A stretch of DNA of 64,000 nt from Lactococcus nasutitermitis (GTDB lineage Bacteria > Bacillota > Bacilli > Lactobacillales > Streptococcaceae), in assembly GCF_018403765.1 (NCBI RefSeq), contig NZ_BOVQ01000004.1, positions 248,001-312,000 of the forward strand. Direction: 5' to 3'. Within the stretch, counting starts at the first letter, position 1; every line of letters begins with the position of its first letter. The notes under the pieces were generated by a model. It worked only from the letters and a program-made list of their open reading frames with translations. It was not told the origin of the DNA and did no database searches. Positions 54,175-63,217 of this stretch are shown piece by piece. A program made the translations under genes and the position numbers.

Positions 54175-55014
54175 CTATTTAGGTATCACTGCATAAGCCA
54201 CAGCTCCAAGTCCCAAATGTGTCGCAATAACTGGACCAAATGTCACTAATTCCAAATCTTCATAACCACTTGCCTTAGCAAAGTCATAAAGCTCCCTAGC
54301 GCGTTCTTCATCTCCACTATGAATAATATAAACCTTGAAATCTTCAGAATTAGAAGCTTCTAAAAAGAGTTTTTCCATCTCATTAACAGCCTTTTTAGTT
54401 GTTCTAACCTTATCATAAACCACAACTTTCCCATCTTCTGAAAATTGTAGCAAGGGTTTGATATTTAAAAGCGTTCCAAGGATTTCTCCCCCACGTGAAA
54501 GTCGTCCACCTTTTGCCAACCAATGCAAATCATCAACCAGCATAAAAGCATTATCATGCGCACGTTGCTCTTCAAACTTTTCCAAAATTTCTTCAAAAGA
54601 TTTTCCCTTATCGGCTAAGTTAAGAGCTGTTTCAATCATAAAACCAAGCGGACTTGATGTGATATAAGTCTCGGGAAACTTTACAACCATCCTATCAAAC
54701 TCATTTTGCAAATAAAAAGCATTTTGATAAAATCCCGAAATACCAGAAGTTAGAAAAAGCCCCAAAACATGAGTATAATTTTCTTTTTCTAACTTTAACA
54801 AAAGTTCCGAAAGCTCCGCAACACTAGGTTGTGACGTTTTCGGTACATCTTTTGCCTCACGCATCAAGTCAAACCATGCTTCATGACTAAATTCGCTCGG
54901 CTTATAATCTATCCCATCAATAGAAATAGGAACTTCCAACACAAAAAGATGCTCATTATTCCTAAATTTCTCAGCAATATCCGCCGAAGTATCTGTAATT
55001 ATTGCTAATTTCAT
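54175..55014 (-). CDS. DegV-family fatty-acid-binding protein
   Basis: 279 residues from ATG at 55,014; a GTG three codons upstream is also possible, and neither has a good ribosome site. LAIITDTSADI at the N-terminus, TSQPSVAELSELL (the T-S-Q-P-S motif), LTSGISGFYQNA and KGGRLSRGG are DegV hallmarks. Binds fatty acids for FakA-type kinase; no fakA nearby. Confidence 0.9.
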   Translation of the reverse strand: MKLAIITDTSADIAEKFRNNEHLFVLEVPISIDGIDYKPSEFSHEAWFDLMREAKDVPKTSQPSVAELSELLLKLEKENYTHVLGLFLTSGISGFYQNAFYLQNEFDRMVVKFPETYITSSPLGFMIETALNLADKGKSFEEILEKFEEQRAHDNAFMLVDDLHWLAKGGRLSRGGEILGTLLNIKPLLQFSEDGKVVVYDKVRTTKKAVNEMEKLFLEASNSEDFKVYIIHSGDEERARELYDFAKASGYEDLELVTFGPVIATHLGLGAVAYAVIPK

Positions 55015-55072
55015 TTTCTTCACACATTCTGAAAGAAAAACAATCTTTTCCTTTCAAAAAATCCATTTCCTC

Positions 55073-55471
55073 TTAAAATTCCAGATTGATTCCTGGTTGA
55101 TCAAGTGCCACTTCTGTCAATTCATATACCATCCGTTTCAAGATTTCAAACAAAGGACTAGCAATCTGTGACATATCTTCCTGATCAATTTCTGTTTGTT
55201 CCTGAATCACTTGTCCACGAATATAGTTCAACTGACTAACAAAGCCAGAAATAACGATATCATCCAAAGGTATCAAAAATGTAAGAATTGTATGAATTGC
55301 TGTATCTTCTTCACTTACTTTCCCATCAGCTAATTGGTCAGCTGGCACAAGTTGAAACTGAACATTTAAGTTTGTTTCAGGTGCTCCATTTTCTTTTTCC
55401 CATTCATAGTTCCGTGCATCATAATGAAACTGATTGACAAATTCTTGTTCACGTTCGATTGTTAAAGTCAT
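55073..55471 (-). CDS. DUF1149 protein
   Basis: 132 residues, acidic, SecB-like beta-rich fold expected for DUF1149 (NVQFQLVPADQL, HTILTFLIPLDDIVISGFVSQ). ATG at 55,471 has GGAG eleven bases upstream within the previous gene. Function unknown. Confidence 0.78.
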   Translation of the reverse strand: MTLTIEREQEFVNQFHYDARNYEWEKENGAPETNLNVQFQLVPADQLADGKVSEEDTAIHTILTFLIPLDDIVISGFVSQLNYIRGQVIQEQTEIDQEDMSQIASPLFEILKRMVYELTEVALDQPGINLEF

Positions 55472-55472
55472 T

Positions 55473-56054
55473 TTAAAATTCACTCCATTTTCTTATTTTT
55501 CTATCGGCAATATTACCGAAAATATTATTTTCATCTAATAAAAGTGTTAAAATCCCTGCATTCTTCCCTGCTTCAATATCTAATGGACGATCTCCCACCA
55601 TGATTGTTTCAGCTCTTTCCAGCCCATATTTATCAATAAGATAATTAAGCGCTTCAGGATTAGGTTTCCTCGCAAAATTTTCCTCTGAAGTAATGATTTC
55701 AGTAAAAAATTTCTTAGAATTTCCTAAATATTCAAATGTTGTATGGTCTCGATGGCTCAATACAAAATTTTGTCCACCTTGAACAACAATATTTTTTAAA
55801 ATCGCAGGAATTTCAGGATAAAACTTTGGCATTTTTTGTAACTCATGCTCTACTTGATGGTAACTTTCCAAAAAAGAAACATTCGCATAATCATCCGCAA
55901 ATTTCCTAATTGAATAACGTTTAATAAAATCTTCTAAATCTCCATCATACTCAATAGAATAATTCTTCATTACCTGCCTCAGTGCTTGGAGCATCACAGG
56001 ATAAGTATCAAACAACGTCCCATCAAAATCCCAGATATAATTTCTTAACTTCAT
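55473..56054 (-). CDS. HAD-family phosphatase (YqeG/Gph-like)
   Basis: 193 residues. Motif I IWDFDGTLFDTYP, motif II VLSHRD, motif III KPNPEALNYL, motif IV MVGDRPLDIEAG. Probably a sugar- or nucleotide-phosphate phosphatase. It abuts trmD without a gap. Confidence 0.88.
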   Translation of the reverse strand: MKLRNYIWDFDGTLFDTYPVMLQALRQVMKNYSIEYDGDLEDFIKRYSIRKFADDYANVSFLESYHQVEHELQKMPKFYPEIPAILKNIVVQGGQNFVLSHRDHTTFEYLGNSKKFFTEIITSEENFARKPNPEALNYLIDKYGLERAETIMVGDRPLDIEAGKNAGILTLLLDENNIFGNIADRKIRKWSEF

Positions 56055-56798
56055 CTATTCTACCACATCCTGCGTATCATCGCTCGTTTCTCGTAGTTTT
56101 TCCAAAATTTTTATTTCTTCTTCATTTGCAGAATAGTTTTCTAATAAATCTGGTCGACGTTTCAATGTTTTTTTCAGACTTTCAGTTAAACGCCACTTAC
56201 GAATATTTTCATGATGACCCGACATTAAAACCTCAGGAACACGCAAACCTCTAAAATCTTCAGGGCGTGTATATTGGGGATACTCTAAAAGTCCACTTGA
56301 AAACGAATCATCTTCATGACTTACTTGTTTTCCAAGTACACCAGGGAGTAAACGTACAACTGCATCAATCATCACATTTGCTGCTACTTCCCCACCAGTC
56401 AAAACAAAATCTCCCAAAGAAATCTCATCCGTTACTAAGCTTTTAATTCGTTCATCATATCCTTCATAATGTCCACAGATAAAGACAAGTTGCTCTTCTT
56501 TTGCAAGTTCTTCTGCCACTTTTTGATTAAATTTTTTCCCAGCAGGGTCAAGCAAAATAACACGCGCATTTTCATGAGAAAATTTATCCATTGTATCAAA
56601 TATTGGCTGAGGCATCAAGAGCATTCCTTGCCCACCACCATAAGGCATATCGTCTACATGTCTTTGTTTATTATCTGCATTTTCCCGAAAATCATGTGTA
56701 TAGATTTCAACAATCTCTTTTTCTTGCGCCTTACCAACCATTGATTGATTCAGCGGACTGAACATTTCTGGAAAAATGGTTAAAATATCAACTCTCAC
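56055..56798 (-). CDS. trmD: tRNA (guanine37-N1)-methyltransferase
   Basis: 247 residues. Trefoil-knot SAM site [30 protein letters not shown] is diagnostic. It overlaps rimM by four bases. Conserved link with rimM and rpsP. Confidence 0.97.
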   Translation of the reverse strand: MRVDILTIFPEMFSPLNQSMVGKAQEKEIVEIYTHDFRENADNKQRHVDDMPYGGGQGMLLMPQPIFDTMDKFSHENARVILLDPAGKKFNQKVAEELAKEEQLVFICGHYEGYDERIKSLVTDEISLGDFVLTGGEVAANVMIDAVVRLLPGVLGKQVSHEDDSFSSGLLEYPQYTRPEDFRGLRVPEVLMSGHHENIRKWRLTESLKKTLKRRPDLLENYSANEEEIKILEKLRETSDDTQDVVE

Positions 56799-57322
56799 TT
56801 ATTTTCCTCATCATCCAACCCATCCATAATATCAACATTCACACGATGATTTGGCAAATCAACTTTTAAAATAACAGCTGGAATATAAGGCAAAAGTAAG
56901 TCTCGTTTCCCTTTACGTTTTACAACCCAAACATCATTTGCTCCAGGTTGCAAAATCTCTGATATTTCTCCAATAAATCGCTCACCTTCATACACATCAA
57001 GTCCAATAATCTCGTGATAATAAAATTCCCCAGCATCTAACTCTGAAAGAGATTCTTCCGGAATTTTCAGCGAAAACTCTTTAAATTTTTCTACATCATT
57101 AATATGATAAAGTCCTTCAAATTTAACTAAATACATATTTTTATAGCTTTTTCCTGTTTTAACCGTCAATTCTTGCACAAAATTATCTTTTTTATCAAAA
57201 AGCGAAAGAACTGTTCCTTTGGAAAAACGCTCCTCAGCAAAATCTGTTGTGGGCATTATTTTAAGCTCACCTTGAAGTCCTTGTGTATTTACAATTATTC
57301 CAACTTTATAAAAATTCGTCAT
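56795..57322 (-). CDS. rimM: Ribosome maturation factor RimM
   Basis: 175 residues. N-terminal [21 protein letters not shown] and the C-terminal PRC-barrel [25 protein letters not shown] are typical. Acts in 30S assembly and binds S19. Confidence 0.95.
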   Translation of the reverse strand: MTNFYKVGIIVNTQGLQGELKIMPTTDFAEERFSKGTVLSLFDKKDNFVQELTVKTGKSYKNMYLVKFEGLYHINDVEKFKEFSLKIPEESLSELDAGEFYYHEIIGLDVYEGERFIGEISEILQPGANDVWVVKRKGKRDLLLPYIPAVILKVDLPNHRVNVDIMDGLDDEENK

Positions 57323-57329
57323 AGTTTAA

Positions 57330-58163
57330 TTATAGCAGGAATTCTGTCATTTGTACAAGAAATTCTTGTGATTGAGTATCCAAATGAAGAGCATGATAAC
57401 CTCCAGCAATCTCAACAAACTTGACATTATCTCCTGTATTCTTTGCAAAATCCCGAATAGCTGGTGCCGAACAAATTCCATCTTGCTCAGCACAGAACAA
57501 AATACTAGGAGTGTTCAGTTCTTTCGCGTGTTTTTGGACATACTTTCCTGCTTCTTTAATTTGAGTAAACAAGCGCAATGAAAGAACATCATGATAAAAA
57601 CCATCTTCTGTCATTGCCTTTACCAATTCAGTATCATGAGCGATTGCCTCTACTTTTAAATGAGTGTGTATGCGAATATTTGGACTGATTTTTCCTAGAA
57701 ATTTAGCTAAAACTTGAACAATTTCTAATGGAGGTTCTGCTAAATCTAGCCAAGGAGACTCAATAACTGCTTTTTGATAAATTTGAGGATATTTGATAAG
57801 CAGATTAAGCACAATATTCCCTCCCATACTATGACCAAAAATAAAAACAGGAAATTCAGAAAAATGTTTTCCAATCCACTCACGAATTTCTAAACTATCA
57901 CTCAGAAATTTTTCATAGTTTTCTGCAATTCCTTTTGTTTTTGGAAACTCTTTTGCCAGTACTCCATGTCCGCGCTGATCATGAATGACACAAACATAAC
58001 CAAGTTTTGTAAGAAAATCAATCACAGTCAAATAATGACCAATATATTCACCAAAACCATGAATGATTTGAATAACTCCTTTAATTTCATCATTTGGCTC
58101 AAAAAAACCTAAACGAACTTTTTCACCATCAGCCATCTCCAAAAATTCATATTTTTCTGACAT
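57330..58163 (-). CDS. Alpha/beta hydrolase, monoacylglycerol-lipase type
   Basis: 277 residues. Nucleophile elbow FGHSMGGNI, oxyanion HGFGEYIGHY, and the late His in GGYHALHLD form the set. Similar proteins are called lysophospholipases. It is inserted between khpA and rimM, 7 bp from rimM. Confidence 0.88.
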   Translation of the reverse strand: MSEKYEFLEMADGEKVRLGFFEPNDEIKGVIQIIHGFGEYIGHYLTVIDFLTKLGYVCVIHDQRGHGVLAKEFPKTKGIAENYEKFLSDSLEIREWIGKHFSEFPVFIFGHSMGGNIVLNLLIKYPQIYQKAVIESPWLDLAEPPLEIVQVLAKFLGKISPNIRIHTHLKVEAIAHDTELVKAMTEDGFYHDVLSLRLFTQIKEAGKYVQKHAKELNTPSILFCAEQDGICSAPAIRDFAKNTGDNVKFVEIAGGYHALHLDTQSQEFLVQMTEFLL

Positions 58164-58202
58164 AAATTTTCACCTTATCTATTTTATTTCAAAAATATTC
58201 TA

Positions 58203-58228
58203 GCAAAAAAGCCTGTAAATCAGGCTTT
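58203..58228 (-). terminator. khpA terminator
   Basis: AAAGCCTGA and CAGGCTTTTTT arms on the minus strand. Confidence 0.85.
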
Positions 58229-58234
58229 AATCTC

Positions 58235-58474
58235 TCATTGGTCAACCAAAAGACGGACTTTTTTACCTTCAACAGGTACAAAATAAACAACTGTACGAAT
58301 AGCTTGAATAATCCGTCCTTGTCGCCCGATAATACGTCCAATATCACTTTCCGCAACACGTAAATGATATTCTGAGAATTCTTCCCCATCAACAATTTCA
58401 AGTGTCACTTCTTCTGGTTTTGTCACGAGTGGTTTTACAATCGTCAAAACTAAATCTTTCACATCTGTTTGCAT
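58235..58474 (-). CDS. khpA: KH-domain RNA-binding protein
   Basis: 79 residues, single KH domain with GRIIGRQGRIIQAIRTVV (G-x-x-G loop). KhpA binds RNA with KhpB and sits after rpsP in many Firmicutes. GAGGAAAG before the ATG. Confidence 0.94.
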   Translation of the reverse strand: MQTDVKDLVLTIVKPLVTKPEEVTLEIVDGEEFSEYHLRVAESDIGRIIGRQGRIIQAIRTVVYFVPVEGKKVRLLVDQ

Positions 58475-58507
58475 ATCTTTCCTCTACTTTTTCTTCTGTG
58501 AAATTTG

Positions 58508-58532
58508 CACAAAAAGCCACACCTGTGGCTTC
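58508..58532 (-). terminator. rpsP terminator
   Basis: GAAGCCACA and TGTGGCTTTTT arms; partial read-through into khpA is likely. Confidence 0.78.
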
Positions 58533-58537
58533 TCATA

Positions 58538-58810
58538 TTATTTTCCGAATTTTTGTTCGTGGAATTTCTTCATAACTCCAGCTTTTGATAAGATATTACG
58601 AACTGTATCTGATGGTTGAGCACCTTTGTCCATCCAATCCATAATACGTTCTTCTTTCAAAGTCACTTGATTTTCATCTAAAAGTGGATTGTATGTTCCA
58701 ACTGTTTCGATGAATTTACCATCACGTGGTGCACGTGAATCAGCAACGTTAATACGATAAAATGGTTTTTTCTTTGAACCCATACGAGTCAAACGGATTT
58801 TTACAGACAT
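58538..58810 (-). CDS. rpsP: 30S ribosomal protein S16
   Basis: 90 residues. [25 protein letters not shown] and the ETVGTYNPL motif are diagnostic. Start ATG preceded by AAGAGGAATAAATAAAT. Confidence 0.98.
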   Translation of the reverse strand: MSVKIRLTRMGSKKKPFYRINVADSRAPRDGKFIETVGTYNPLLDENQVTLKEERIMDWMDKGAQPSDTVRNILSKAGVMKKFHEQKFGK

Positions 58811-58847
58811 ATTTATTTATTCCTCTTCTTAATTTGATTACTTAGTA

Positions 58848-58876
58848 AGTATATCACTATATAGTGATGCTGTCAA
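58848..58876 (-). promoter_or_regulatory. rpsP promoter with a palindrome in the spacer
   Basis: TTGACA (58,871-58,876) and TATACT (58,848-58,853) with a 17-base spacer that is filled by the perfect palindrome ATCACTATATAGTGAT (58,853-58,868). The -35 is also one arm of TGTCAAG/CTTGACA (58,871-58,891). Confidence 0.88.
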
Positions 58877-58927
58877 GAAAAAAACTTGACAGACTATTTT
58901 TGTTATTTTTAAAATAATTACAGTTAT

Positions 58928-58952
58928 AAAAAAGCTCAATGAGCTTTTTTAT
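58928..58952 (-). terminator. mvaA terminator overlapping its stop codon
   Basis: AAAAAAGCTCA and TGAGCTTTTTT arms; the left arm encodes the last Lys-Ala-His codons and the stop is in the loop. Confidence 0.85.
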
Positions 58953-60180
58953 TTCTGATTTTTTTTAATAATTCTTCTGCAATTTGTTGGTTCATTATTT
59001 TGTCTTGTCGTAACTGTGCACTGAGAATAGCAATTTCATCAGCTTCTGCACCCACTGCCATCGCAAGGGAACGAGATTGTAAACTCATATGTCCTCTTTG
59101 AATTCCTTCTGACACAAGTGCTCGCAATGCTGCAAGATTTTGAGCCAGACCAACTGCCGCAATAAGCTCGGCAAGTTCTTCAGCTTTATTGACATGCAAT
59201 ATTTCCAATGCAGCTTGAGCTTTAGGAAGGATTTTTATTCCTCCACCTACTGTTGCGACGGGCAAAGGAACGGTCAATTCACCATAAAGTTCATTTTCTT
59301 TTAATTCCCATTTTCCTAATCCCTGATAACTCCCTTTTTGTGCTGCAAAAGCATGGATTCCCGAAGCAATCGCACGTGTATCATTTCCGGTTGCTAAAAC
59401 AACAGCATTAATACCATTCATAATTCCTTTATTATGTGTTGCTGCGCGATAAGGGTCTATTTTTGAAAACCGTGATGCTTGAACTATCTTTTCAGCAACT
59501 TCACGCCCATTTCCTATTTTGGAAAGATGCTCAACAGGAATGGTGCACTGCGCAGTAACAAGAGATTCCGTCGCATAATTACTTAAAATACTAAATAAAA
59601 TATTTTCTTCTGGAAACCACTCACGAAAAAGTTCTGAAATACCTTCAAGAATACTATTGACGATATTCGCTCCCATCGCATCTTTAACATCTATTTTAAA
59701 ATCGACGGATAAGAATTTTTCTTTAGAAAAATTACGTGTACTTACTTCTCGCAGTCCGCCACCACGTGTGATGATTGAGGGATAAACATTTTCCGCTTTT
59801 CTTAAAATTTCTGTGTGACTTTCTTGAATTTTTTCGATGATATCGCTACTTTGTTTGACCTCATAAAATACAATCTGCCCACGCATCAAGCGTTGTTCAA
59901 CAACTGCCTTAAAATCCCCTGCAATCTTTGCACCATTACTAGCCGCTGCAATGACTGACGGTTCTTCTGTTGCCATTGGGACTTGATAAGAATGATGATT
60001 GACAATAAAATTTTGAGCCACTCCCAAAGGAAGCTCAATTTCACTAATTTGATTTTCAATGAGATTATTGGCAATATCTTTATCAAGCGACATTTGTTTC
60101 AAAATTTCTTGTGTCTCTTGTGATGCATCAAGTATTTCAATCCGTTCATCGGTACTCATCTGATAAAACTTTTTATCCAT
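58936..60180 (-). CDS. mvaA: Hydroxymethylglutaryl-CoA reductase, class II
   Basis: 414 residues. [27 protein letters not shown] region, [24 protein letters not shown] and [16 protein letters not shown] (catalytic His end) fit the degradative-type class II enzyme used for mevalonate synthesis in lactic acid bacteria. No strong ribosome site close to the ATG; 41 bp after the thiolase stop. Confidence 0.93.
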   Translation of the reverse strand: MDKKFYQMSTDERIEILDASQETQEILKQMSLDKDIANNLIENQISEIELPLGVAQNFIVNHHSYQVPMATEEPSVIAAASNGAKIAGDFKAVVEQRLMRGQIVFYEVKQSSDIIEKIQESHTEILRKAENVYPSIITRGGGLREVSTRNFSKEKFLSVDFKIDVKDAMGANIVNSILEGISELFREWFPEENILFSILSNYATESLVTAQCTIPVEHLSKIGNGREVAEKIVQASRFSKIDPYRAATHNKGIMNGINAVVLATGNDTRAIASGIHAFAAQKGSYQGLGKWELKENELYGELTVPLPVATVGGGIKILPKAQAALEILHVNKAEELAELIAAVGLAQNLAALRALVSEGIQRGHMSLQSRSLAMAVGAEADEIAILSAQLRQDKIMNQQIAEELLKKIRNKKAH

Positions 60181-60221
60181 TCAAACAATTAACTGCTCAT
60201 CCTGACTGAGCTTGCTCCTTT

Positions 60222-61367
60222 TTATTTTGTAAAATTAGGATTTTCTAGCAGAACAGCTAAACCAAGCCCACCACCAATACAAAGACTTGTAATACCATAA
60301 CGTTTCTTTTCTTGTATAAGTTGTCGTGCAAGAGTTCCCAATAAACGCGCTCCTGTACTTCCAAGAGGATGCCCAAGTGCAATCGCTCCACCATAAATAT
60401 TGACTTTTGAGCTATCAATACCAAGCTCACGTTCAATCACAATACTTGATGCTGCAAATGCCTCGTTAATCTCAAAGAAGTCAATATCATCAACTGTCAT
60501 TTTTACTTTTTCAAGAAGTTTCTTAATAGCTTTTATTGGAGAAATTGCCATATTTTTTGGCTCTACTCCAATTTCTACAGCTTCTTTGATGATTGAAAGA
60601 TAAGAAAGCTTATGCTTTTCCGCATAATCCCGTGAAGAAAGCAAAAGAGCTGTCGCACCATCATTTACCGGCGAAGCATTTCCCGCTGTAATTTGTCCTT
60701 CCGCTTTAAAGGCCGGACGTAAATGAGCAAGTTTTTCAAGTGAAGTATCTGAACGAACTGGCTGGTCTTTTATTCCTTCTCCAAAATCTAATATCTCATT
60801 ATCAAATTTGTGCGTCTTTTGAGCTATCAACGCTTTTTGATGTGATTTTAAGGCAAATCCGTCCATTTCCAAACGGGAAATTTTATTATCTTCTGCGATA
60901 ACTTCTACCGTCAATCCCATCAAATTTTCAGAAAAAGCATCAATTAAACCATCTGTGACAAATGCTTGCACTGGCTGACTTGTTTCATCTGTGCTTATCA
61001 TAGGAGAAGCAGACATATTTTCTGTCCCACCTGCAATAATAACTTCTGCTTCATCTAGTGCAATCAACTGACGTGCCAAAAGTGCCGCTTTCATACCCGA
61101 ACCACAAACTTCATTAACGGTCATCGCTGGAATTTCCACTGATAATCCTGATTTAACCGAAATTTGACGCGCTACATTTTGCCCCTGACCAGCAGTGATT
61201 ACTGAACCAAATATAAGTTGAGCAATATCTGATTTAACGGCCTGATTGCGCTCTAATAACTTTCCAACAACTTTAGTTCCTAATTCAACTGAGCTATAAT
61301 TACTCAATTTTCCTTTATATTTACCAATTGGTGTTCTTATGCTATCTAAAATAACTATGTCTTTCAT
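60222..61367 (-). CDS. Acetyl-CoA acetyltransferase (thiolase)
   Basis: 381 residues. Nucleophile Cys in NEVCGSGMKAAL, NEAFAASS, GGAIALGHPLGSTGAR and the C-terminal SLCIGGGLGLAVL are the four thiolase motifs. It makes acetoacetyl-CoA, the entry to the mevalonate route with the downstream mvaA. A TATAAT at 61,381-61,386 lies 13 bases before the ATG, leaving a 5' leader of about 6-7 bases. Confidence 0.94.
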   Translation of the reverse strand: MKDIVILDSIRTPIGKYKGKLSNYSSVELGTKVVGKLLERNQAVKSDIAQLIFGSVITAGQGQNVARQISVKSGLSVEIPAMTVNEVCGSGMKAALLARQLIALDEAEVIIAGGTENMSASPMISTDETSQPVQAFVTDGLIDAFSENLMGLTVEVIAEDNKISRLEMDGFALKSHQKALIAQKTHKFDNEILDFGEGIKDQPVRSDTSLEKLAHLRPAFKAEGQITAGNASPVNDGATALLLSSRDYAEKHKLSYLSIIKEAVEIGVEPKNMAISPIKAIKKLLEKVKMTVDDIDFFEINEAFAASSIVIERELGIDSSKVNIYGGAIALGHPLGSTGARLLGTLARQLIQEKKRYGITSLCIGGGLGLAVLLENPNFTK

Positions 61368-61480
61368 ACAAGTATCTAAAATTATATCTTTCTAAAGTTA
61401 AAATTTTATGCTAACTCATTATAGCAAAAAATATGAAAACTTTAAACACCAGCATCTTTTTATGCTAATTTGAACATATA

Positions 61481-61505
61481 AAATCACCGAAAAAATCGGT
61501 GATTT
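61481..61505 (-). terminator. Terminator of the toxin-immunity cassette
   Basis: AAATCACCGA and TCGGTGATTT arms with a T loop; 61,368-61,480 shows only the thiolase promoter. Confidence 0.8.
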
Positions 61506-61576
61506 ATTTATTGTCCCACACTCTACATCCATATTTTTAATAAGCTACTATCAAAGAATAAAATATTGATTTGACA

Positions 61577-61891
61577 TTACTCTAAATTAATATTTTTTTC
61601 ATTCAAAGCTAGTTCATCTAAATCTGGATAATTTTCTTCTATCATTTCTTTAAAGTATTTAAGAGTATCTTGTAAAGCTTCTTCTTCAGTTTTTCCAAAA
61701 CCAACCGCAAGCTCAAATGAGTCATCAAATTTAATTCTTAATTGAACATCTGTATATCCAATAAATCTTTCTTTTTCCTCATAAATCCTAATTTTCATTC
61801 TGGGTATGGGAAGTACACCCACTGTACCTATTACATATTCTGCCGAAAATTTTTGTAAAACATTAAAATCACTATCTTTAATTGTATTCAT
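61577..61891 (-). CDS. Putative immunity protein 1
   Basis: 104 residues, acidic, no signal peptide. It starts MNTIKDSDFNVLQKF and has the block FGKTEEEALQDTLKYFKEMI. GGAG lies before the ATG, 29 bp after the toxin-like cassette. Family not recognised; size, acidity and position fit an immunity protein. Confidence 0.6.
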   Translation of the reverse strand: MNTIKDSDFNVLQKFSAEYVIGTVGVLPIPRMKIRIYEEKERFIGYTDVQLRIKFDDSFELAVGFGKTEEEALQDTLKYFKEMIEENYPDLDELALNEKNINLE

Positions 61892-61920
61892 TTTTTCTCC
61901 AATTCTTTTTTATAATTTGT

Positions 61921-62586
61921 CTATTTACCAAATGAAATTATGTTGTCTGTTCCCCGTTGAATATCAATATAATATCCCCCTTTTCTATATCTATATACAT
62001 TAGAAGTCTGTCCTTCTACTGGTTTTCCTTTAACTTTACCTAAAACCTTATTTAACATTCCTTCTGCCTTTCTTGCATATTGTTCAGGTGTCGTAGCCCC
62101 AACTTGCTTACCATGCTTATCAAAATGATTCAGTAAAGAATCTTCAGAAGAATTATAACTTCCTTTTCCCCAGTTACTTGCAGCATTAGATAAACTTTTC
62201 CCATCATCCGCCCCAGTCTTTACATCAACCTTTTCAGAACTTCCACCACCTTTGGCTTTTGACGTCTTAGCTTCTTGACCATTGCCATCATATTGTCCCT
62301 CTTCCGCTGGTGTCGGTCCATTCCCATAACCTGCGCCTAAGCCATCTCGAGTATTGAGATTGTAAACTTCATCATCCGCATAGACAGTCTGCTCGCCAAA
62401 AGTATTTTTTATCTTTTTCCCTACATAAGCTGCAGCTCCACCAATTAATGCCAGACCTGCAAGCAATCCACCAATCAACTTCTTCGTTTTGCTCTTGTTT
62501 TTGGTTTGTGTTTTGCTTCTTACAACATTGTGATGACTGGCAGAAAGTTTAAAACTGGCAATATTTTGCTTCACACCACTCGTCAC
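61921..62586 (-). CDS. Orphan polymorphic-toxin C-terminal cassette 1
   Basis: About 221 residues read from a GTG at 62,586; the reading frame stays open to about 62,641 without a usable start or ribosome site. Residues about 1-115 (SFKLSASHHNV, a Gly/Ala membrane-like stretch LIGGLLAGLALIGGAAAYVG, VYNLNTRDGLGAGYGN, GQYDGNGQEAKTSKAKGGGS) are nearly identical to the copy at 63,214-64,000. The C-terminal part is unique: LLNHFDKHGKQVGATTPEQY...YRYRKGGYYIDIQRG, similar in style to RNase-type toxin tips. Probably silent until joined to a full toxin gene. Confidence 0.68.
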   Translation of the reverse strand: MTSGVKQNIASFKLSASHHNVVRSKTQTKNKSKTKKLIGGLLAGLALIGGAAAYVGKKIKNTFGEQTVYADDEVYNLNTRDGLGAGYGNGPTPAEEGQYDGNGQEAKTSKAKGGGSSEKVDVKTGADDGKSLSNAASNWGKGSYNSSEDSLLNHFDKHGKQVGATTPEQYARKAEGMLNKVLGKVKGKPVEGQTSNVYRYRKGGYYIDIQRGTDNIISFGK

Positions 62587-62674
62587 TGTTTGACGTGTGG
62601 TGTGTAAGTTCTGTGCTATATCTATTGCTACTTTTTCTTCAAATTATCTCTTTATTGTTAATTTCTAAGCTTTC

Positions 62675-63217
62675 TCATTTTTTTAACTTTTTTAACAAGG
62701 GTTCTGTCAATTTCAGCCAAGAATCAATCATTTCTTTTGTAAGCAAAATACGTACAGTAAATTTATAATCTCGCATAAAATCTTCATAAGTCATCTCATT
62801 TTCTGGCAACTCTAAAAAGTGATAATGATAAATCTTTCCAATCTCTAAGTAAGTTTCATTTTTATAATTATAAATCCAAAGTGATTGATTATCTTCCTGA
62901 ATAGTTGACCATACATCATCTAATTCAAAATCTTGCTCTATATTCAATGCCAAATTAAAATTATAGGCAGCTCCTTTCATATAGTTTTTCTCTGATATTA
63001 CTTGTTTATTATCTCTAACCAATGTTAATGAATTTACTAAAGATGTCAATGCTTCTGTTAAAAAGTCATCATATATCAAAATTTTATTTTCTTCATTTAT
63101 AAAATATATTAAACACCTCGAAAAATAGTATAAATTTTCATCTTTTACCTCTTCATTTTCAATATTCACGTCTATTTCCCTATGGTCATTTAAATAAAGT
63201 TTAAAAATATTTATCAT
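62675..63217 (-). CDS. Putative immunity protein 2
   Basis: 180 residues, acidic, soluble, A/T-rich. Starts MINIFKLYLNDHREIDVNIE; no motif recognised. It overlaps the stop of the toxin cassette at 63,214 by four bases, so the pair is translationally coupled. Confidence 0.62.
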   Translation of the reverse strand: MINIFKLYLNDHREIDVNIENEEVKDENLYYFSRCLIYFINEENKILIYDDFLTEALTSLVNSLTLVRDNKQVISEKNYMKGAAYNFNLALNIEQDFELDDVWSTIQEDNQSLWIYNYKNETYLEIGKIYHYHFLELPENEMTYEDFMRDYKFTVRILLTKEMIDSWLKLTEPLLKKLKK

